A stretch of 64,000 nucleotides of DNA from Ga0077555 sp031406575 (GCA_031406575.1 JANOHP010000133.1:4094-68093), one strand, 5' to 3'; counted from the stretch's first letter, positions 51,164-60,123 are shown. Translations and numbers: made by a program. Notes: generated from the sequence alone by a model not told the origin.

Positions 51164-52174
51164 GTGCTGGATCAGCGAACAGTGGTGGCCATCCTGAAAG
51201 CGGCGGCAGAGCCGACGCGGCTGCGCCTGCTCGTCATGCTGCGCTGCGGCGAACTCAACGTGAAGGATCTCACGCGCATCCTCGGACAGAGCCAGCCGCG
51301 CATCAGCCGGCACCTCAAGCTGATGGCCGAGGCTGGCCTGATCGAGCGTCTGGCAGATGGCAGTTGGGCCTATTACCACCTCGTTCAGCGGGGACCTCGC
51401 GCCGAACTCCTCGCCAGCATTCTCGACGGCGTTGCCTCCGGCGATCCCGTTCTCGAGCGGGATCGCAAGCGCGCAGACGCCGTCAAGCAGGAGCGCGAGG
51501 CGGCGGCGCAGGAGTTTTTCCGTCAGCACGCCGCCGAATGGGATCGCATCCGCTCCCTGCACGTCAGCGAAGGCGAGGTCGAGCGCGCGTTGAGCACGGC
51601 GCTGGGCGCGGGTCCCTTCCGGCTTCTGGTCGATTTGGGCACCGGCACGGGACGCTTGCTCGAGCTGTTCGCGGATCGCTACGAGCGGGGCATCGGCTTC
51701 GACATCAATCATTCGATGCTCGCCTACGCCCGCGGCAAACTCGACGCAGCGGGCCTCGACGGCAAAGCGAGCGTTCGCCATGGCGATATCTACGACGTTG
51801 CCTTGGCCGATGGCAGCGCCGATGCGGTCGTGATGCACCAAGTGCTGCACTTCCTCGCCGAGCCCGCATTGGCTGTCCGCGAAGCCGCCCGCGTGTTGGC
51901 GCCCGGTGGCCGTCTCGTGATCGTCGACTTCGCGCCGCACGGCATGGAAGTGCTGCGCGAGCGGTTTGCGCACGAACGGCTGGGCTTTGCGGGCGCACAA
52001 GTGTCGCAATGGATGACGGAGAATGGGCTCGTGGTCGAACCCGCCGTGTCCCTCCTTCCCGAAGCTGGCGAGAGCGAGGGCAAACTCGGCGTCACGATCT
52101 GGGTGTCGCGCCGCCCTCTCGCGGTCCTGGGTTCCAAACGTGGCGTCGGTCAGCGTAAAGAGGTGGAAGCATGA
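51164..52174 (+). CDS. sahR: ArsR-family regulator fused to SAM-methyltransferase-like domain (SahR-like)
   Basis: A 336-residue two-domain protein. An N-terminal winged helix of ArsR type (about 1-95) has LKAAAEPTRLRLLVMLRCGELNVKDLTRILGQSQPRISRHLKLM. A C-terminal Rossmann methyltransferase fold (about 140-300) has LVDLGTGTGRLLELFADRY and ADAVVMHQVLHFL. In the SahR family the second domain senses S-adenosylhomocysteine and the protein represses methionine-cycle genes. The ATGA link to metF, metH downstream and the palindrome in its promoter all fit. GTG 51164 is chosen as start because the frame before it overlaps the promoter. The name rests on context and domain layout. Confidence 0.85.
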   Translation: MLDQRTVVAILKAAAEPTRLRLLVMLRCGELNVKDLTRILGQSQPRISRHLKLMAEAGLIERLADGSWAYYHLVQRGPRAELLASILDGVASGDPVLERDRKRADAVKQEREAAAQEFFRQHAAEWDRIRSLHVSEGEVERALSTALGAGPFRLLVDLGTGTGRLLELFADRYERGIGFDINHSMLAYARGKLDAAGLDGKASVRHGDIYDVALADGSADAVVMHQVLHFLAEPALAVREAARVLAPGGRLVIVDFAPHGMEVLRERFAHERLGFAGAQVSQWMTENGLVVEPAVSLLPEAGESEGKLGVTIWVSRRPLAVLGSKRGVGQRKEVEA

Positions 52175-53097
52175 GCGATCTGCTGCAACCCCGCGAGCGG
52201 CGCAGCCGCATCGTCGGTCATGGCGACATCGAGGTATCGTTCGAATTCTTTCCGCCCAAGACGGACAAGATGGAGGAGACGCTGTGGTCCTCCATTCGCC
52301 GGCTCGAGCCGCTGGGTCCCGACTTCGTGTCTGTGACCTATGGTGCGGGCGGATCGACGCGTGAGCGCACGCACAACACCGTCGCCAGGCTCGCCACCGA
52401 AACGAGTTTGCCCCCGGCGGCCCACCTGACATGCGTGAACGCCACGCGGGTCGAAATCGACGACGTCGTGCGCGCTTATCAGGCCGCTGGCGTTCGCCAC
52501 ATCGTGGCCTTGCGCGGCGATCCGGTCGGCGGCGTCGGGTCCCGCTATGAACCCCATCCGGGCGGCTATGCGCAGGCGGCTGATCTCGTGGCCGGCTTAA
52601 AGAAAATCGGCGGTTTCGAGGTTTCGGTCGGCGGTTATCCGGAAGGGCATCCCGAGAGCCCGAACTTGGAGTCCGACCTCGATCATCTCAAGGCCAAGGT
52701 CGACGCGGGAGCGGACCGCATCATCACGCAGTTCTTCTTCGACAACACGCAGTACTTGCGGTTCCTCGAGCGCGTGCGCGCGCGTGGCATTTGGTGCCCG
52801 GTGCTGCCCGGCATCGTCCCCATTCACAACTTCAAGCAAGTCGCGGGCTTCGCCGGCAAGACGGGAACCAGCATGCCGGCGTGGCTCGCGCGCCGGTTCG
52901 AAGGGCTGGACGACGATCCCCAAACGACGCATCTCGTCGCGGCTGCCGTTGCCGCCGAACAGGTGCTCGACCTCGTCGATGCCGGGGTGCGCCAATTCCA
53001 TTTCTACACGCTCAATCGCGCTGATCTCGTCTACGCGATCTGTCATTTGCTGGGATTGCGGGCGAAGGCGCCGCCGCGTGCGGAGGCAGCGGCGTGA
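52171..53097 (+). CDS. metF: 5,10-methylenetetrahydrofolate reductase
   Basis: FAD-dependent TIM-barrel enzyme (308 residues) that makes 5-methyltetrahydrofolate, the methyl donor for MetH. Family motifs: VSFEFFPPKTDKMEETLW near residue 20, FVSVTYGAGGSTRERT, VALRGDPVGG and RIITQFFFDN. It overlaps sahR and the first metH half by 4 bp on each side, so the operon is tightly coupled. Confidence 0.96.
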   Translation: MSDLLQPRERRSRIVGHGDIEVSFEFFPPKTDKMEETLWSSIRRLEPLGPDFVSVTYGAGGSTRERTHNTVARLATETSLPPAAHLTCVNATRVEIDDVVRAYQAAGVRHIVALRGDPVGGVGSRYEPHPGGYAQAADLVAGLKKIGGFEVSVGGYPEGHPESPNLESDLDHLKAKVDAGADRIITQFFFDNTQYLRFLERVRARGIWCPVLPGIVPIHNFKQVAGFAGKTGTSMPAWLARRFEGLDDDPQTTHLVAAAVAAEQVLDLVDAGVRQFHFYTLNRADLVYAICHLLGLRAKAPPRAEAAA

Positions 53098-54176
53098 ACA
53101 AGCTATTCCCATCCCACGATCCAGTCGAGCGCGCGAAACTGCTGCATCGGGCGGCCGCCGAACGCATTTTGATCATCGACGGCGCCATGGGCACGATGAT
53201 CCAGCGCCACAAGTTGGACGAGGACGGCTATCGCGGCACGCGGTTCCGCGATTGGCCACGCGACGTGAAAGGCAACAACGATCTGCTGTCGCTCACGCAG
53301 CCCGAGATCATTCGCGAAATCTACGAACAGTATCTGGCGGCCGGCGCCGACATCATCGAGACGAATACGTTCAACGCCCAGGTCATCTCCATGGCCGACT
53401 ACGGCATGGAAGAGCTGAGCTACGAGATCAACGTGCAAGGCGCGCGGCTGGCGCGCCAAGCTGCCGACCTCTACGAAGCCAAGACGCCCGGCAAACCCCG
53501 CTTCGTCGCCGGCGCCATTGGGCCGACCAATCGCACCGCGTCCATTTCGCCCGACGTCAACAATCCGGGCTTTCGCAACACGAGCTTCGACGAGTTGCGG
53601 GCGGCCTATACGGAGCAGACGCTGGCACTCATCGAAGGCGGCAGCGACATCATCCTGATCGAGACGATCTTCGACACGTTGAACGCCAAGGCCGCCGGTG
53701 TCGCCGTGCTCGAAGCCTTCGATATTGCGGGCGTGACGCTGCCGTTGATGATCTCGGGCACCATCACGGATCGCTCGGGCCGAACGCTGTCGGGCCAGAC
53801 GCCGACCGCCTTCTGGTATTCGATGCGCCACCTGCGGCCGTTTTCGATCGGCCTCAACTGCGCGCTCGGCGCCGACCTGATGCGTCCCCACATCGCCGAA
53901 ATATCCGGCATCGCCGATACGCTGGTCTCCGCTTATCCCAACGCCGGCCTGCCCAACGCGATGGGCGACTACGACGAGACCCCACACGACATGGCCTGCC
54001 AAATCGAGCCGTGGGCCAAAGACGGCCTCGTCAACATCGTCGGCGGCTGCTGCGGGTCCACGCCCGAACACATCGCCCACATCGCCGACCACGTCTCGAA
54101 ATACTCACCCCGCAAAGTCCCGCAGATCGCACCCAAAATGCGCCTGTCGGGATTAGAGCCGTTCGTGGCGGGGTGA
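53094..54176 (+). CDS. metH: Methionine synthase, separate homocysteine-binding module (MetH N-terminal part)
   Basis: A 360-residue homocysteine S-methyltransferase barrel equal to residues ~1-353 of full-length MetH. It has ERILIIDGAMGTMIQRHKL, TNTFNAQVISMADYGMEEL, the zinc-ligand cysteines in IGLNCALGADLM and GGCCGSTPEHI, and ends KMRLSGLEPFVAG-stop. In undivided MetH the same GLEPF runs on through a short linker into the VNVGERTNVTGS of the folate domain, here located 673 bp further on. The break is therefore at the linker, and a complete vapBC module lies in it. The two products probably assemble or work in trans. Confidence 0.94.
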   Translation: MNKLFPSHDPVERAKLLHRAAAERILIIDGAMGTMIQRHKLDEDGYRGTRFRDWPRDVKGNNDLLSLTQPEIIREIYEQYLAAGADIIETNTFNAQVISMADYGMEELSYEINVQGARLARQAADLYEAKTPGKPRFVAGAIGPTNRTASISPDVNNPGFRNTSFDELRAAYTEQTLALIEGGSDIILIETIFDTLNAKAAGVAVLEAFDIAGVTLPLMISGTITDRSGRTLSGQTPTAFWYSMRHLRPFSIGLNCALGADLMRPHIAEISGIADTLVSAYPNAGLPNAMGDYDETPHDMACQIEPWAKDGLVNIVGGCCGSTPEHIAHIADHVSKYSPRKVPQIAPKMRLSGLEPFVAG

Positions 54177-54235
54177 ACAAATGCAACGCGAGTGGTACAC
54201 AAATCGAGATTATTCCGAGTGGCTGGAGCAGCAAC

Positions 54236-54454
54236 ATGGATAAAACAATCGAACTCGACGACGATTTGATCAAGGCGGCACAAGAAGCGACCGGCGAGAC
54301 CGACGAGCGGGCCGCTGTAGAAGGTGTGCTGCGCAACGCCCTTCCCAAAAGCAAAGCGCCGTACAAAAGCATGTTCGACCTGATCGGGAAAATCGATATC
54401 CGTGAAGATTACGACTACAAGGCGATGAGAGCCGGTGATGTCACATCTGATTGA
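54236..54454 (+). CDS. vapB: VapB-type antitoxin
   Basis: A 72-residue protein: MDKTIELDDDLIKAAQEATG and ERAAVEGVLRNAL form the ribbon-helix-helix-like DNA-binding part of type II VapB antitoxins. The flexible C-terminal tail (IDIREDYDYKAMRAGDVTSD) would wrap the toxin. It overlaps vapC by 17 bp. It starts 59 bp after the first metH half, so the operon is interrupted but not reversed in strand. Confidence 0.88.
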   Translation: MDKTIELDDDLIKAAQEATGETDERAAVEGVLRNALPKSKAPYKSMFDLIGKIDIREDYDYKAMRAGDVTSD

Positions 54455-54848
54455 TACATCGCTTTGGATCGAGATGTACAAAGATCGGACTGGCAAACTG
54501 GGTTTGGCTATCGAGGCCCAATTCAGCTCGAAAGACCTTGTTTTCGCACGTCCGATTGGACTGGAAATCCTGCAGGGGTGCTCGACTCAGCAACAGTACG
54601 ACCTGACCAGAGAGTATCTTGCCGCTCAGACGTTCATCGAAATGTCTCCGGATACATGGGTCGAAGCCAGCCGCATTTACTTCGATCTCAAGCGCGCAGG
54701 AAAAACCGTGAGGAGCAGCTTGGATTGCTGTATCGCGCAATTGGCCATCGAAAATGAGATCGATCTCATCCACAACGATAGAGACTTCGAAACAATCGCC
54801 ACCATACGCCCGCTGAAACATCGCCGTCTCGATCTGAGTAAGGTTTGA
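54438..54848 (+). CDS. vapC: VapC-family PIN-domain ribonuclease toxin
   Basis: A 136-residue PIN-domain protein with all acidic metal ligands: Asp6 (HLIDTSLWIE), Glu43 (GLEILQG), Asp96 (SSLDCCIAQLA) and Asp114/Asp116 (HNDRDFETI). It should be an active Mg-dependent RNase, often against tRNA(fMet) or the rRNA loop, held in check by VapB. Its stop is followed after one base by the ATG of the second metH half, whose ribosome site AAGG lies inside the vapC coding sequence. Expression of the two is thus coupled. Codon use is less GC-biased than that of metH, suggesting transfer. Confidence 0.9.
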   Translation: MSHLIDTSLWIEMYKDRTGKLGLAIEAQFSSKDLVFARPIGLEILQGCSTQQQYDLTREYLAAQTFIEMSPDTWVEASRIYFDLKRAGKTVRSSLDCCIAQLAIENEIDLIHNDRDFETIATIRPLKHRRLDLSKV

Positions 54849-54849
54849 A

Positions 54850-57543
54850 ATGACCACCCCTTCCGGTTCTTCCTTCATCAATGTCGGCGAGCGCACGAAC
54901 GTCACGGGCTCGGCGAAGTTTCGCAAGCTGATCGAGGCCAATGACTATCAGGCAGCGCTCGTTGTCGCGCGCCAGCAGGTCGAGGCCGGCGCGCAGATCA
55001 TCGACGTGAACATGGACGAAGGCCTGCTCGACAGCGAAAAAGCGATGACGACGTTTTTGAACATGATCGCGTCTGAGCCCGATATCTCGCGTGTGCCCGT
55101 CATGATCGACAGTTCGAAATGGACGGTGATCGAGGCGGGCCTGAAATGCGTGCAGGGCAAAGCCATCGTCAATTCGATCTCGATGAAGGAAGGCGAGGGC
55201 GCGTTTCTCGAGCAGGCGCGCAAAGTGCTGCGCTACGGCGCCGCCGTCGTCGTCATGGCGTTTGACGAAAAGGGCCAGGCCGACACCGTCGAACGCAAGA
55301 TCGATATCTGCACGCGCGCCTATGAGCTGCTGACCACGAAGATCGGGTTCCCCCCCGAGGACATCATCTTCGACCCGAATATCTTCGCCGTGGCGACCGG
55401 CATCGAGGAGCACAACGGCTATGGCGTCGCCTTCATCGAAGCGACGCGGGAAATAAAGCGACGGTTTCCGCTGGTGCACATCTCGGGCGGTGTTTCGAAT
55501 TTGTCGTTCTCGTTTCGCGGCAACGAGCCGATGCGCGAGGCGATGCACTCCGTTTTCCTCTACCACGCCATCGCGGCTGGTATGGACATGGGCATCGTCA
55601 ACGCGGGCCAGCTCACCGTCTACGACGACATCCCGGCCGACCTGCGCGAGCTGGTCGAAGACGTCATTCTGAATAGACGCCCGGATGGCACGGAGCGTCT
55701 GCTCGATGCGGCTGCCCGCTTCAAAGGCGAAGGCGCCAAGAAGAAAGAAGCCGATCTCACGTGGCGCGAGGCGCCGGTCGCCAAGCGGCTGGCGCATGCG
55801 CTGGTGCACGGCATCACGGAGTTCATCGAGGTCGACACCGAGGCCGCGCGCCAGGAAGCCGACAAGCCGCTGCACGTCATCGAAGGCCCGCTGATGGCCG
55901 GCATGAACGTCGTCGGCGATCTCTTCGGCGCAGGCAAAATGTTCCTGCCGCAGGTCGTCAAGTCGGCGCGCGTGATGAAGCAGGCCGTCGCCTATCTGCA
56001 ACCCTATCTCGAGGCCGAAAAGAAACTGTCCGGCCTCGATCAGAAGCCCGCCGCCGGCAAGGTCGTGATGGCGACCGTGAAGGGCGATGTGCACGACATC
56101 GGCAAGAACATCGTCGGCGTCGTGCTCCAGTGCAACAATTACGAGGTCGTCGATCTCGGCGTCATGGTGTCGGCGCAGAAAATCCTGGAGGCTGCGCGTC
56201 GCGAGAAGGCCGACATCATCGGGCTGTCCGGCTTGATCACGCCCTCGCTGGATGAGATGTGTTTCGTCGCCGCCGAGATGGAGCGTGAAGGCTTCGACAT
56301 CCCGCTGCTGATCGGTGGCGCCACCACAAGTCGCGTGCACACCGCCGTCAAGATCAGTCCGAACTATCGCCGCGGCCAAGCCATTTACGTCACGGATGCG
56401 AGCCGCGCCGTCGGCGTCGTGTCGAACCTGCTGTCGGAAACCGAGCGCACCGGTTACATCGACAACATCGAGACCGAATACGTCAAAGTGCGCGAAGCGC
56501 ACATACGCAGCGAGGCCACCAAGCGCCGCATCACGATACGAACGGCGCGTGACAATCGCATGAAGCTCGACTGGATCAAGGCGCGCCCCAAGAAGCCCTC
56601 CTTCATCGGCACGCGGACGTTCGCCGATTACGATCTGGCCGAACTCGTGCGCTACATCGATTGGACGCCGTTCTTCCAGACGTGGGAATTGACCGGCCGC
56701 TACCCGCGCATTCTCGACGACAATGTCGTGGGCACGGAGGCGCGCAAACTCTTCGCCGACGCCAAAGCCATGCTCGAGCGGCTGGTCGCCGAGCGTTGGG
56801 TGAAGGCCAATGCCGTCGTCGGCTTCTGGCCGGCCAATACGGTCGGCGACGACATCGAAGTCTATGCCGACGAGACGCGCAGCACTGCGATCGCCACACT
56901 GCATACGCTGCGCCAACAGATCGCCCGTGATCAGGGAAGGGATCGGGCGCACACTGCGCTCGCCGACTTCATCGCGCCGAAGACCTCGAAAGTGGCCGAC
57001 TGGATCGGGGGCTTCGCCGTCACGACGGGCATCGGCGAGGAAGAGGCGATCGAGCGCCACATCGCCAAGACCGACGACTATGGGCGCATCATGATGAAGG
57101 CGCTCTGCGATCGGCTGGCCGAAGCCTTCGCCGAGCGCATGCACGAACGCGTTCGCCGCCAGCTCTGGGGCTATATCCCTGGCGAACGGCTCACCGTCGA
57201 CGAATTGATCTCGGAGAAATATCAGGGCATCCGGCCTGCGCCCGGCTATCCCGCCCAGCCCGACCACACGGAAAAAGCGACGCTGTGGCATTTGATGGAC
57301 GTTGAACGACAGGCGGGCATTCAGTTGACCGAGAGCTTCGCCATGTGGCCCGGATCGGCGGTGTCGGGCCTCTATTTCTCGCACCCCGAGAGCCACTATT
57401 TCGGCGTCGGCCGCATCGAACGCGATCAAGTCGAGGACTATGCGCGGCGCAAGGGTTGGTCAGTCGCGGAGACCGAGCGTTGGCTTGCGCCCGTTCTCAA
57501 CTACGATCCGCGCGCAAACGTCGATCGCGAGCGCGCCGCGTGA
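54850..57543 (+). CDS. metH: Methionine synthase, folate/B12/reactivation modules (MetH C-terminal part)
   Basis: An 897-residue protein matching MetH from the pterin-binding domain on. FINVGERTNVTGSAKFRKL lies at the start (about 9-27), with IIDVNMDEGLLDS. The cap domain ends near 400. The B12 domain has KGDVHDIGKNIVG (His415 is the base-off cobalt ligand) and GLSGLITPSLDEM. The AdoMet reactivation domain (about 560-880) has RPAPGYPAQPDHTEK (Arg795 on). It uses adenosyl/methylcobalamin chemistry, tying this operon to the B12 island. All modules look intact; only the homocysteine module is on a separate polypeptide (53094-54176). Confidence 0.95.
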   Translation: MTTPSGSSFINVGERTNVTGSAKFRKLIEANDYQAALVVARQQVEAGAQIIDVNMDEGLLDSEKAMTTFLNMIASEPDISRVPVMIDSSKWTVIEAGLKCVQGKAIVNSISMKEGEGAFLEQARKVLRYGAAVVVMAFDEKGQADTVERKIDICTRAYELLTTKIGFPPEDIIFDPNIFAVATGIEEHNGYGVAFIEATREIKRRFPLVHISGGVSNLSFSFRGNEPMREAMHSVFLYHAIAAGMDMGIVNAGQLTVYDDIPADLRELVEDVILNRRPDGTERLLDAAARFKGEGAKKKEADLTWREAPVAKRLAHALVHGITEFIEVDTEAARQEADKPLHVIEGPLMAGMNVVGDLFGAGKMFLPQVVKSARVMKQAVAYLQPYLEAEKKLSGLDQKPAAGKVVMATVKGDVHDIGKNIVGVVLQCNNYEVVDLGVMVSAQKILEAARREKADIIGLSGLITPSLDEMCFVAAEMEREGFDIPLLIGGATTSRVHTAVKISPNYRRGQAIYVTDASRAVGVVSNLLSETERTGYIDNIETEYVKVREAHIRSEATKRRITIRTARDNRMKLDWIKARPKKPSFIGTRTFADYDLAELVRYIDWTPFFQTWELTGRYPRILDDNVVGTEARKLFADAKAMLERLVAERWVKANAVVGFWPANTVGDDIEVYADETRSTAIATLHTLRQQIARDQGRDRAHTALADFIAPKTSKVADWIGGFAVTTGIGEEEAIERHIAKTDDYGRIMMKALCDRLAEAFAERMHERVRRQLWGYIPGERLTVDELISEKYQGIRPAPGYPAQPDHTEKATLWHLMDVERQAGIQLTESFAMWPGSAVSGLYFSHPESHYFGVGRIERDQVEDYARRKGWSVAETERWLAPVLNYDPRANVDRERAA

Positions 57544-57564
57544 TCGTGCCCGCGCTCTAGCCGA

Positions 57565-58332
57565 TCACGTAATCTCCGCCAGCCGTGTGTCGAGAGACAG
57601 TACGAGGCACCAGTGCGGCTCGAAGTCAGCGCCGAGCGGCCAGACGTTTTTTTCGAAATCGACGAGCAGGCGTTCTTCGTAGCGCTTGAACCAGTCGCGC
57701 TGGCAGATCACGAACTTGGTCGCCGCCACGATCGTCTCGCGGTCGATGATGGCCAGCACGCACATATCGGGATTGGTTTCCAGGTACTGCTGCACGGCCA
57801 CCATCAATGTGGGATAGCCGGGGTGCAGCATGTCGTCGAGCACGATGATGCCGCCGGGCGCGAGCACGGCTGTCGCCAGCTCGAGATCGCGCGTCAACGC
57901 GTGCCGGGAATGCTCGCCGTCGACGTGGAAGAGGCGCACCTTCTCGCCGTCGAGCTTGGCCAGCAGGTCGTCGGGCTTCATCGTGCGGCTGTCGGCCTTC
58001 CATGTGATGCGCCGGGCTTCGCTGACGCCGTGCTTGGCGCAGTTGGCGTGGAAGCGGTCGATCACTTCCGGGTTGGGCCAGTCGAAGAGATCGATGCCCA
58101 GAGCTTTTTCGCCGTCCGTCAGCGCATGCGCCATCGCGATGAAGAAGCGCCCCTCGAACGTTCCGATTTCGGCAATGGGTCCGGTGATGCCCTGCTCCGA
58201 CTGAATGCGCAGCAGGCCGCACGTGATGGCCGCCGCGAAGCGCGACGACATGCCGACCACGCTGGCGTAGCCCCCGTCGAGATAGGCATCGACGGTGGCA
58301 ACGCCGGAGACGGGATAATTCGGGTGAGCCAT
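57565..58332 (-). CDS. Class I SAM-dependent methyltransferase (CmcI/Methyltransf_24-like)
   Basis: A 255-residue Rossmann methyltransferase: ITGPIAEIGTFEGRFFIAMA is the SAM-binding motif I, VRLFHVDGEHSRHALTRDL a metal/substrate segment, and LAPGGIIVLDDMLHPGYP motif IV. This resembles the cephalosporin hydroxylase/CmcI and FkbM-neighbour methyltransferases that act on sugars or small molecules. The substrate is unknown. Convergent with metH with a 21-bp gap. Confidence 0.85.
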   Translation of the reverse strand: MAHPNYPVSGVATVDAYLDGGYASVVGMSSRFAAAITCGLLRIQSEQGITGPIAEIGTFEGRFFIAMAHALTDGEKALGIDLFDWPNPEVIDRFHANCAKHGVSEARRITWKADSRTMKPDDLLAKLDGEKVRLFHVDGEHSRHALTRDLELATAVLAPGGIIVLDDMLHPGYPTLMVAVQQYLETNPDMCVLAIIDRETIVAATKFVICQRDWFKRYEERLLVDFEKNVWPLGADFEPHWCLVLSLDTRLAEIT

Positions 58333-58488
58333 CGGGTGACCGGTGTGTTGGCGTTGCGCGCGCAGCGCTCAGCGTGACGATGCGGCTGAATTGCGGGCAG
58401 GCAAGGGCAGGTGTCAATCGTCGCGTGCAGCCGTCGTGTGGCGCAACGCGCGCACCGCGCAATGGCCTCGGCGTCGCGCCAGACATGA

Positions 58489-58522
58489 AAAAGGCGCGGG
58501 ACCTGAGGTCTCCCGCGCCTTT
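58489..58522. terminator. Strong bidirectional terminator
   Basis: Perfect 13-bp stem AAAAGGCGCGGGA / TCCCGCGCCTTTT with an 8-base loop. A T-run follows on both strands (TTTTGTATTG on plus, TTTTTCATG on minus). It lies 40 bp downstream of the 27-residue peptide gene read on the minus strand. Confidence 0.9.
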
Positions 58523-58562
58523 TGTATTGTTGTCCACCCGCAGTGTCTGGCCAGCTAAGGGT

Positions 58563-58646
58563 TCAGATCATTCCGAACACGATAGCGGCGAGGAAAATGA
58601 AAGACATGACCGCAGCGGCCACGTTGAGTCTCATCTTCAGTTCCAC
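58563..58646 (-). CDS. 27-residue predicted membrane peptide
   Basis: GTG start at 58646, then residues MELKMRLNVAAAVMSF, FLAAIVFGMI and a TGA stop. It has a short basic N-terminus and one hydrophobic helix, the form of a single-span membrane microprotein. A consensus AAGGAGG sits 5 bases before the GTG, and a strong terminator follows the stop. Three independent signals (ribosome site, peptide composition, terminator) support a real small gene, but I do not know its function. Confidence 0.7.
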   Translation of the reverse strand: MELKMRLNVAAAVMSFIFLAAIVFGMI

Positions 58647-59136
58647 GGTGCCTCCTTGCCGACTGCTCGGCTGTTTGGCGAAGATGCAGGGTATGCTGCA
58701 CCGGATGAACAATTCTTAAGATATTTTTAAACGCCCTGCCAAGCGAATTCGATTGTGCAACGCAACAAGATTTTTCGTTTCGTAAATATAACGCTGCTGA
58801 TCACATGCGTTTATCTGGGAGACACACTAGGACGTAGGTGCAACTGTTAAATTTCATGACGTCTCTTCTTAGTATTCGTCTCGAGAAAACCATCACGAGT
58901 TGAACGGTATTGGCGCAAGACGTCGATATCGCGACAAATTAGGGCAGTATAGACTGCGTCTGTTGGGGGCGAATGCCGGTCCGGTAGCGCCGGATCACTT
59001 TCGGCGCGTCATCGCATCGGTGCATTTCGATGTAATGACCTTGCGTTTGTCGTGCGGATCGAGCTCCCTCGACAGGTCGACGGCCATGCCGTATCGACGG
59101 CACGAGGCACCCGCAGCGCCCCGGAGCACGACGCCC
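58647..59136. other. Long AT-richer intergenic region
   Basis: 490 bp without a supported gene between the small peptide gene and the AcuI-like gene. Positions about 58720-58900 are distinctly AT-rich (AAGATATTTTTAAACG, TTTTTCGTTTCGTAAATATA) compared with the rest of the window. Promoters for both flanking genes are expected here, but I see no convincing -35/-10 pair, repeat family or RNA structure. Confidence 0.5.
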
Positions 59137-60123
59137 ATGAGCCCCTTCCACGCCTTCCTTCTGACCAAAACCGACACGGGGCAGAGCCTCGCCTGGGCCC
59201 AATTGGGCGAATCGGACCTCATGGAGGGGGATGTCACGGTTCGGGTCAGCCATTCGACGATCAACTACAAGGATGGCTTGGCGCTCACCGGCAAAGCCCC
59301 CGTCGTCCGGCGCTGGCCTATGATCCCCGGGATCGACTTCGCGGGCACTGTCGAGGCGTCCAGCAACTCCGCTTACACGGCGGGTGATGCCGTCCTTCTC
59401 AATGGGTGGGGCGTTGGGGAGACGCATCTGGGCGGCTATGCGCAGGTGGCGCGGGTCAAGGGAGACTGGCTGGTGCCCAAGCCCGCAGCATTCAGTGCCG
59501 CCCAAACGATGGCGATCGGAACGGCGGGCTATACAGCCATGCTCGCGGTCATGGCGCTGGAGCACAACAGTGTTACCCCGGCGAAAGGCCCAGTGCTGGT
59601 GACAGGCGCGGCTGGCGGTGTCGGCAGTGTTGCGGTGGCTCTCTTGGCCAAACTCGGGCATCACGTGATCGCCTCGACAGGGCGGGTCAGTGAGGCTGAT
59701 TACTTGAAAGGTCTGGGGGCCAAGGAGGTCATCGATCGGTCGGAGTTGTCCGCCGCCGGTCGGGCGTTGGGCAAGGAGCGTTGGGCGGGCGCCATCGATG
59801 CGGTCGGGAGCCATACACTCGCGAACACGCTGGCGATGACCCGGTATGGCGGGTGCGTTGCAGCGTGCGGCTTGGCGCAAGGGATGGACCTGCCCGCGTC
59901 CGTGGCCCCGTTCATCTTGCGCGGCGTCACGTTGGCTGGCATCGACAGCGTCATGGCGCCGAAAGACAAGCGCATCGCTGCTTGGTCGCGTCTGGCGCGC
60001 GATCTCGATACCTCACAGCTTGCCGCCATGACCCTAACGCGGCCCGTGGCCGATGCCCCCGCGTTGGCTCCCGATATCCTGGCCGGCAAGGTGCGGGGAC
60101 GCGTGGTGCTCGAGATCGGATGA
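59137..60123 (+). CDS. MDR-family quinone oxidoreductase / acrylyl-CoA reductase-like (AcuI/YhdH)
   Basis: A 328-residue zinc-free medium-chain reductase. FHAFLLTKTDTGQSLAWAQL and STINYKDGLALTGKAPVVRRWPMIPGIDFAGTV at the start, VLVTGAAGGVGSVAVALLAKLGHHV for NADPH binding, and GCVAACGLAQGMDLPASVAPFILRGVTLAGIDSV near the end are characteristic of the AcuI/YhdH group. AcuI reduces acryloyl-CoA to propionyl-CoA in DMSP or 3-hydroxypropionate routes; here the substrate is inferred from the family only. Confidence 0.9.
   Translation: MSPFHAFLLTKTDTGQSLAWAQLGESDLMEGDVTVRVSHSTINYKDGLALTGKAPVVRRWPMIPGIDFAGTVEASSNSAYTAGDAVLLNGWGVGETHLGGYAQVARVKGDWLVPKPAAFSAAQTMAIGTAGYTAMLAVMALEHNSVTPAKGPVLVTGAAGGVGSVAVALLAKLGHHVIASTGRVSEADYLKGLGAKEVIDRSELSAAGRALGKERWAGAIDAVGSHTLANTLAMTRYGGCVAACGLAQGMDLPASVAPFILRGVTLAGIDSVMAPKDKRIAAWSRLARDLDTSQLAAMTLTRPVADAPALAPDILAGKVRGRVVLEIG

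Noticed and set aside
54766..57429. An 887-residue open frame on the minus strand opposite metH
   Set aside because: It mirrors metH codon by codon. Its sequence is a His/Asp/Arg/Gly-rich shadow typical of GC-rich antisense frames, with no domain motif and no ribosome site.
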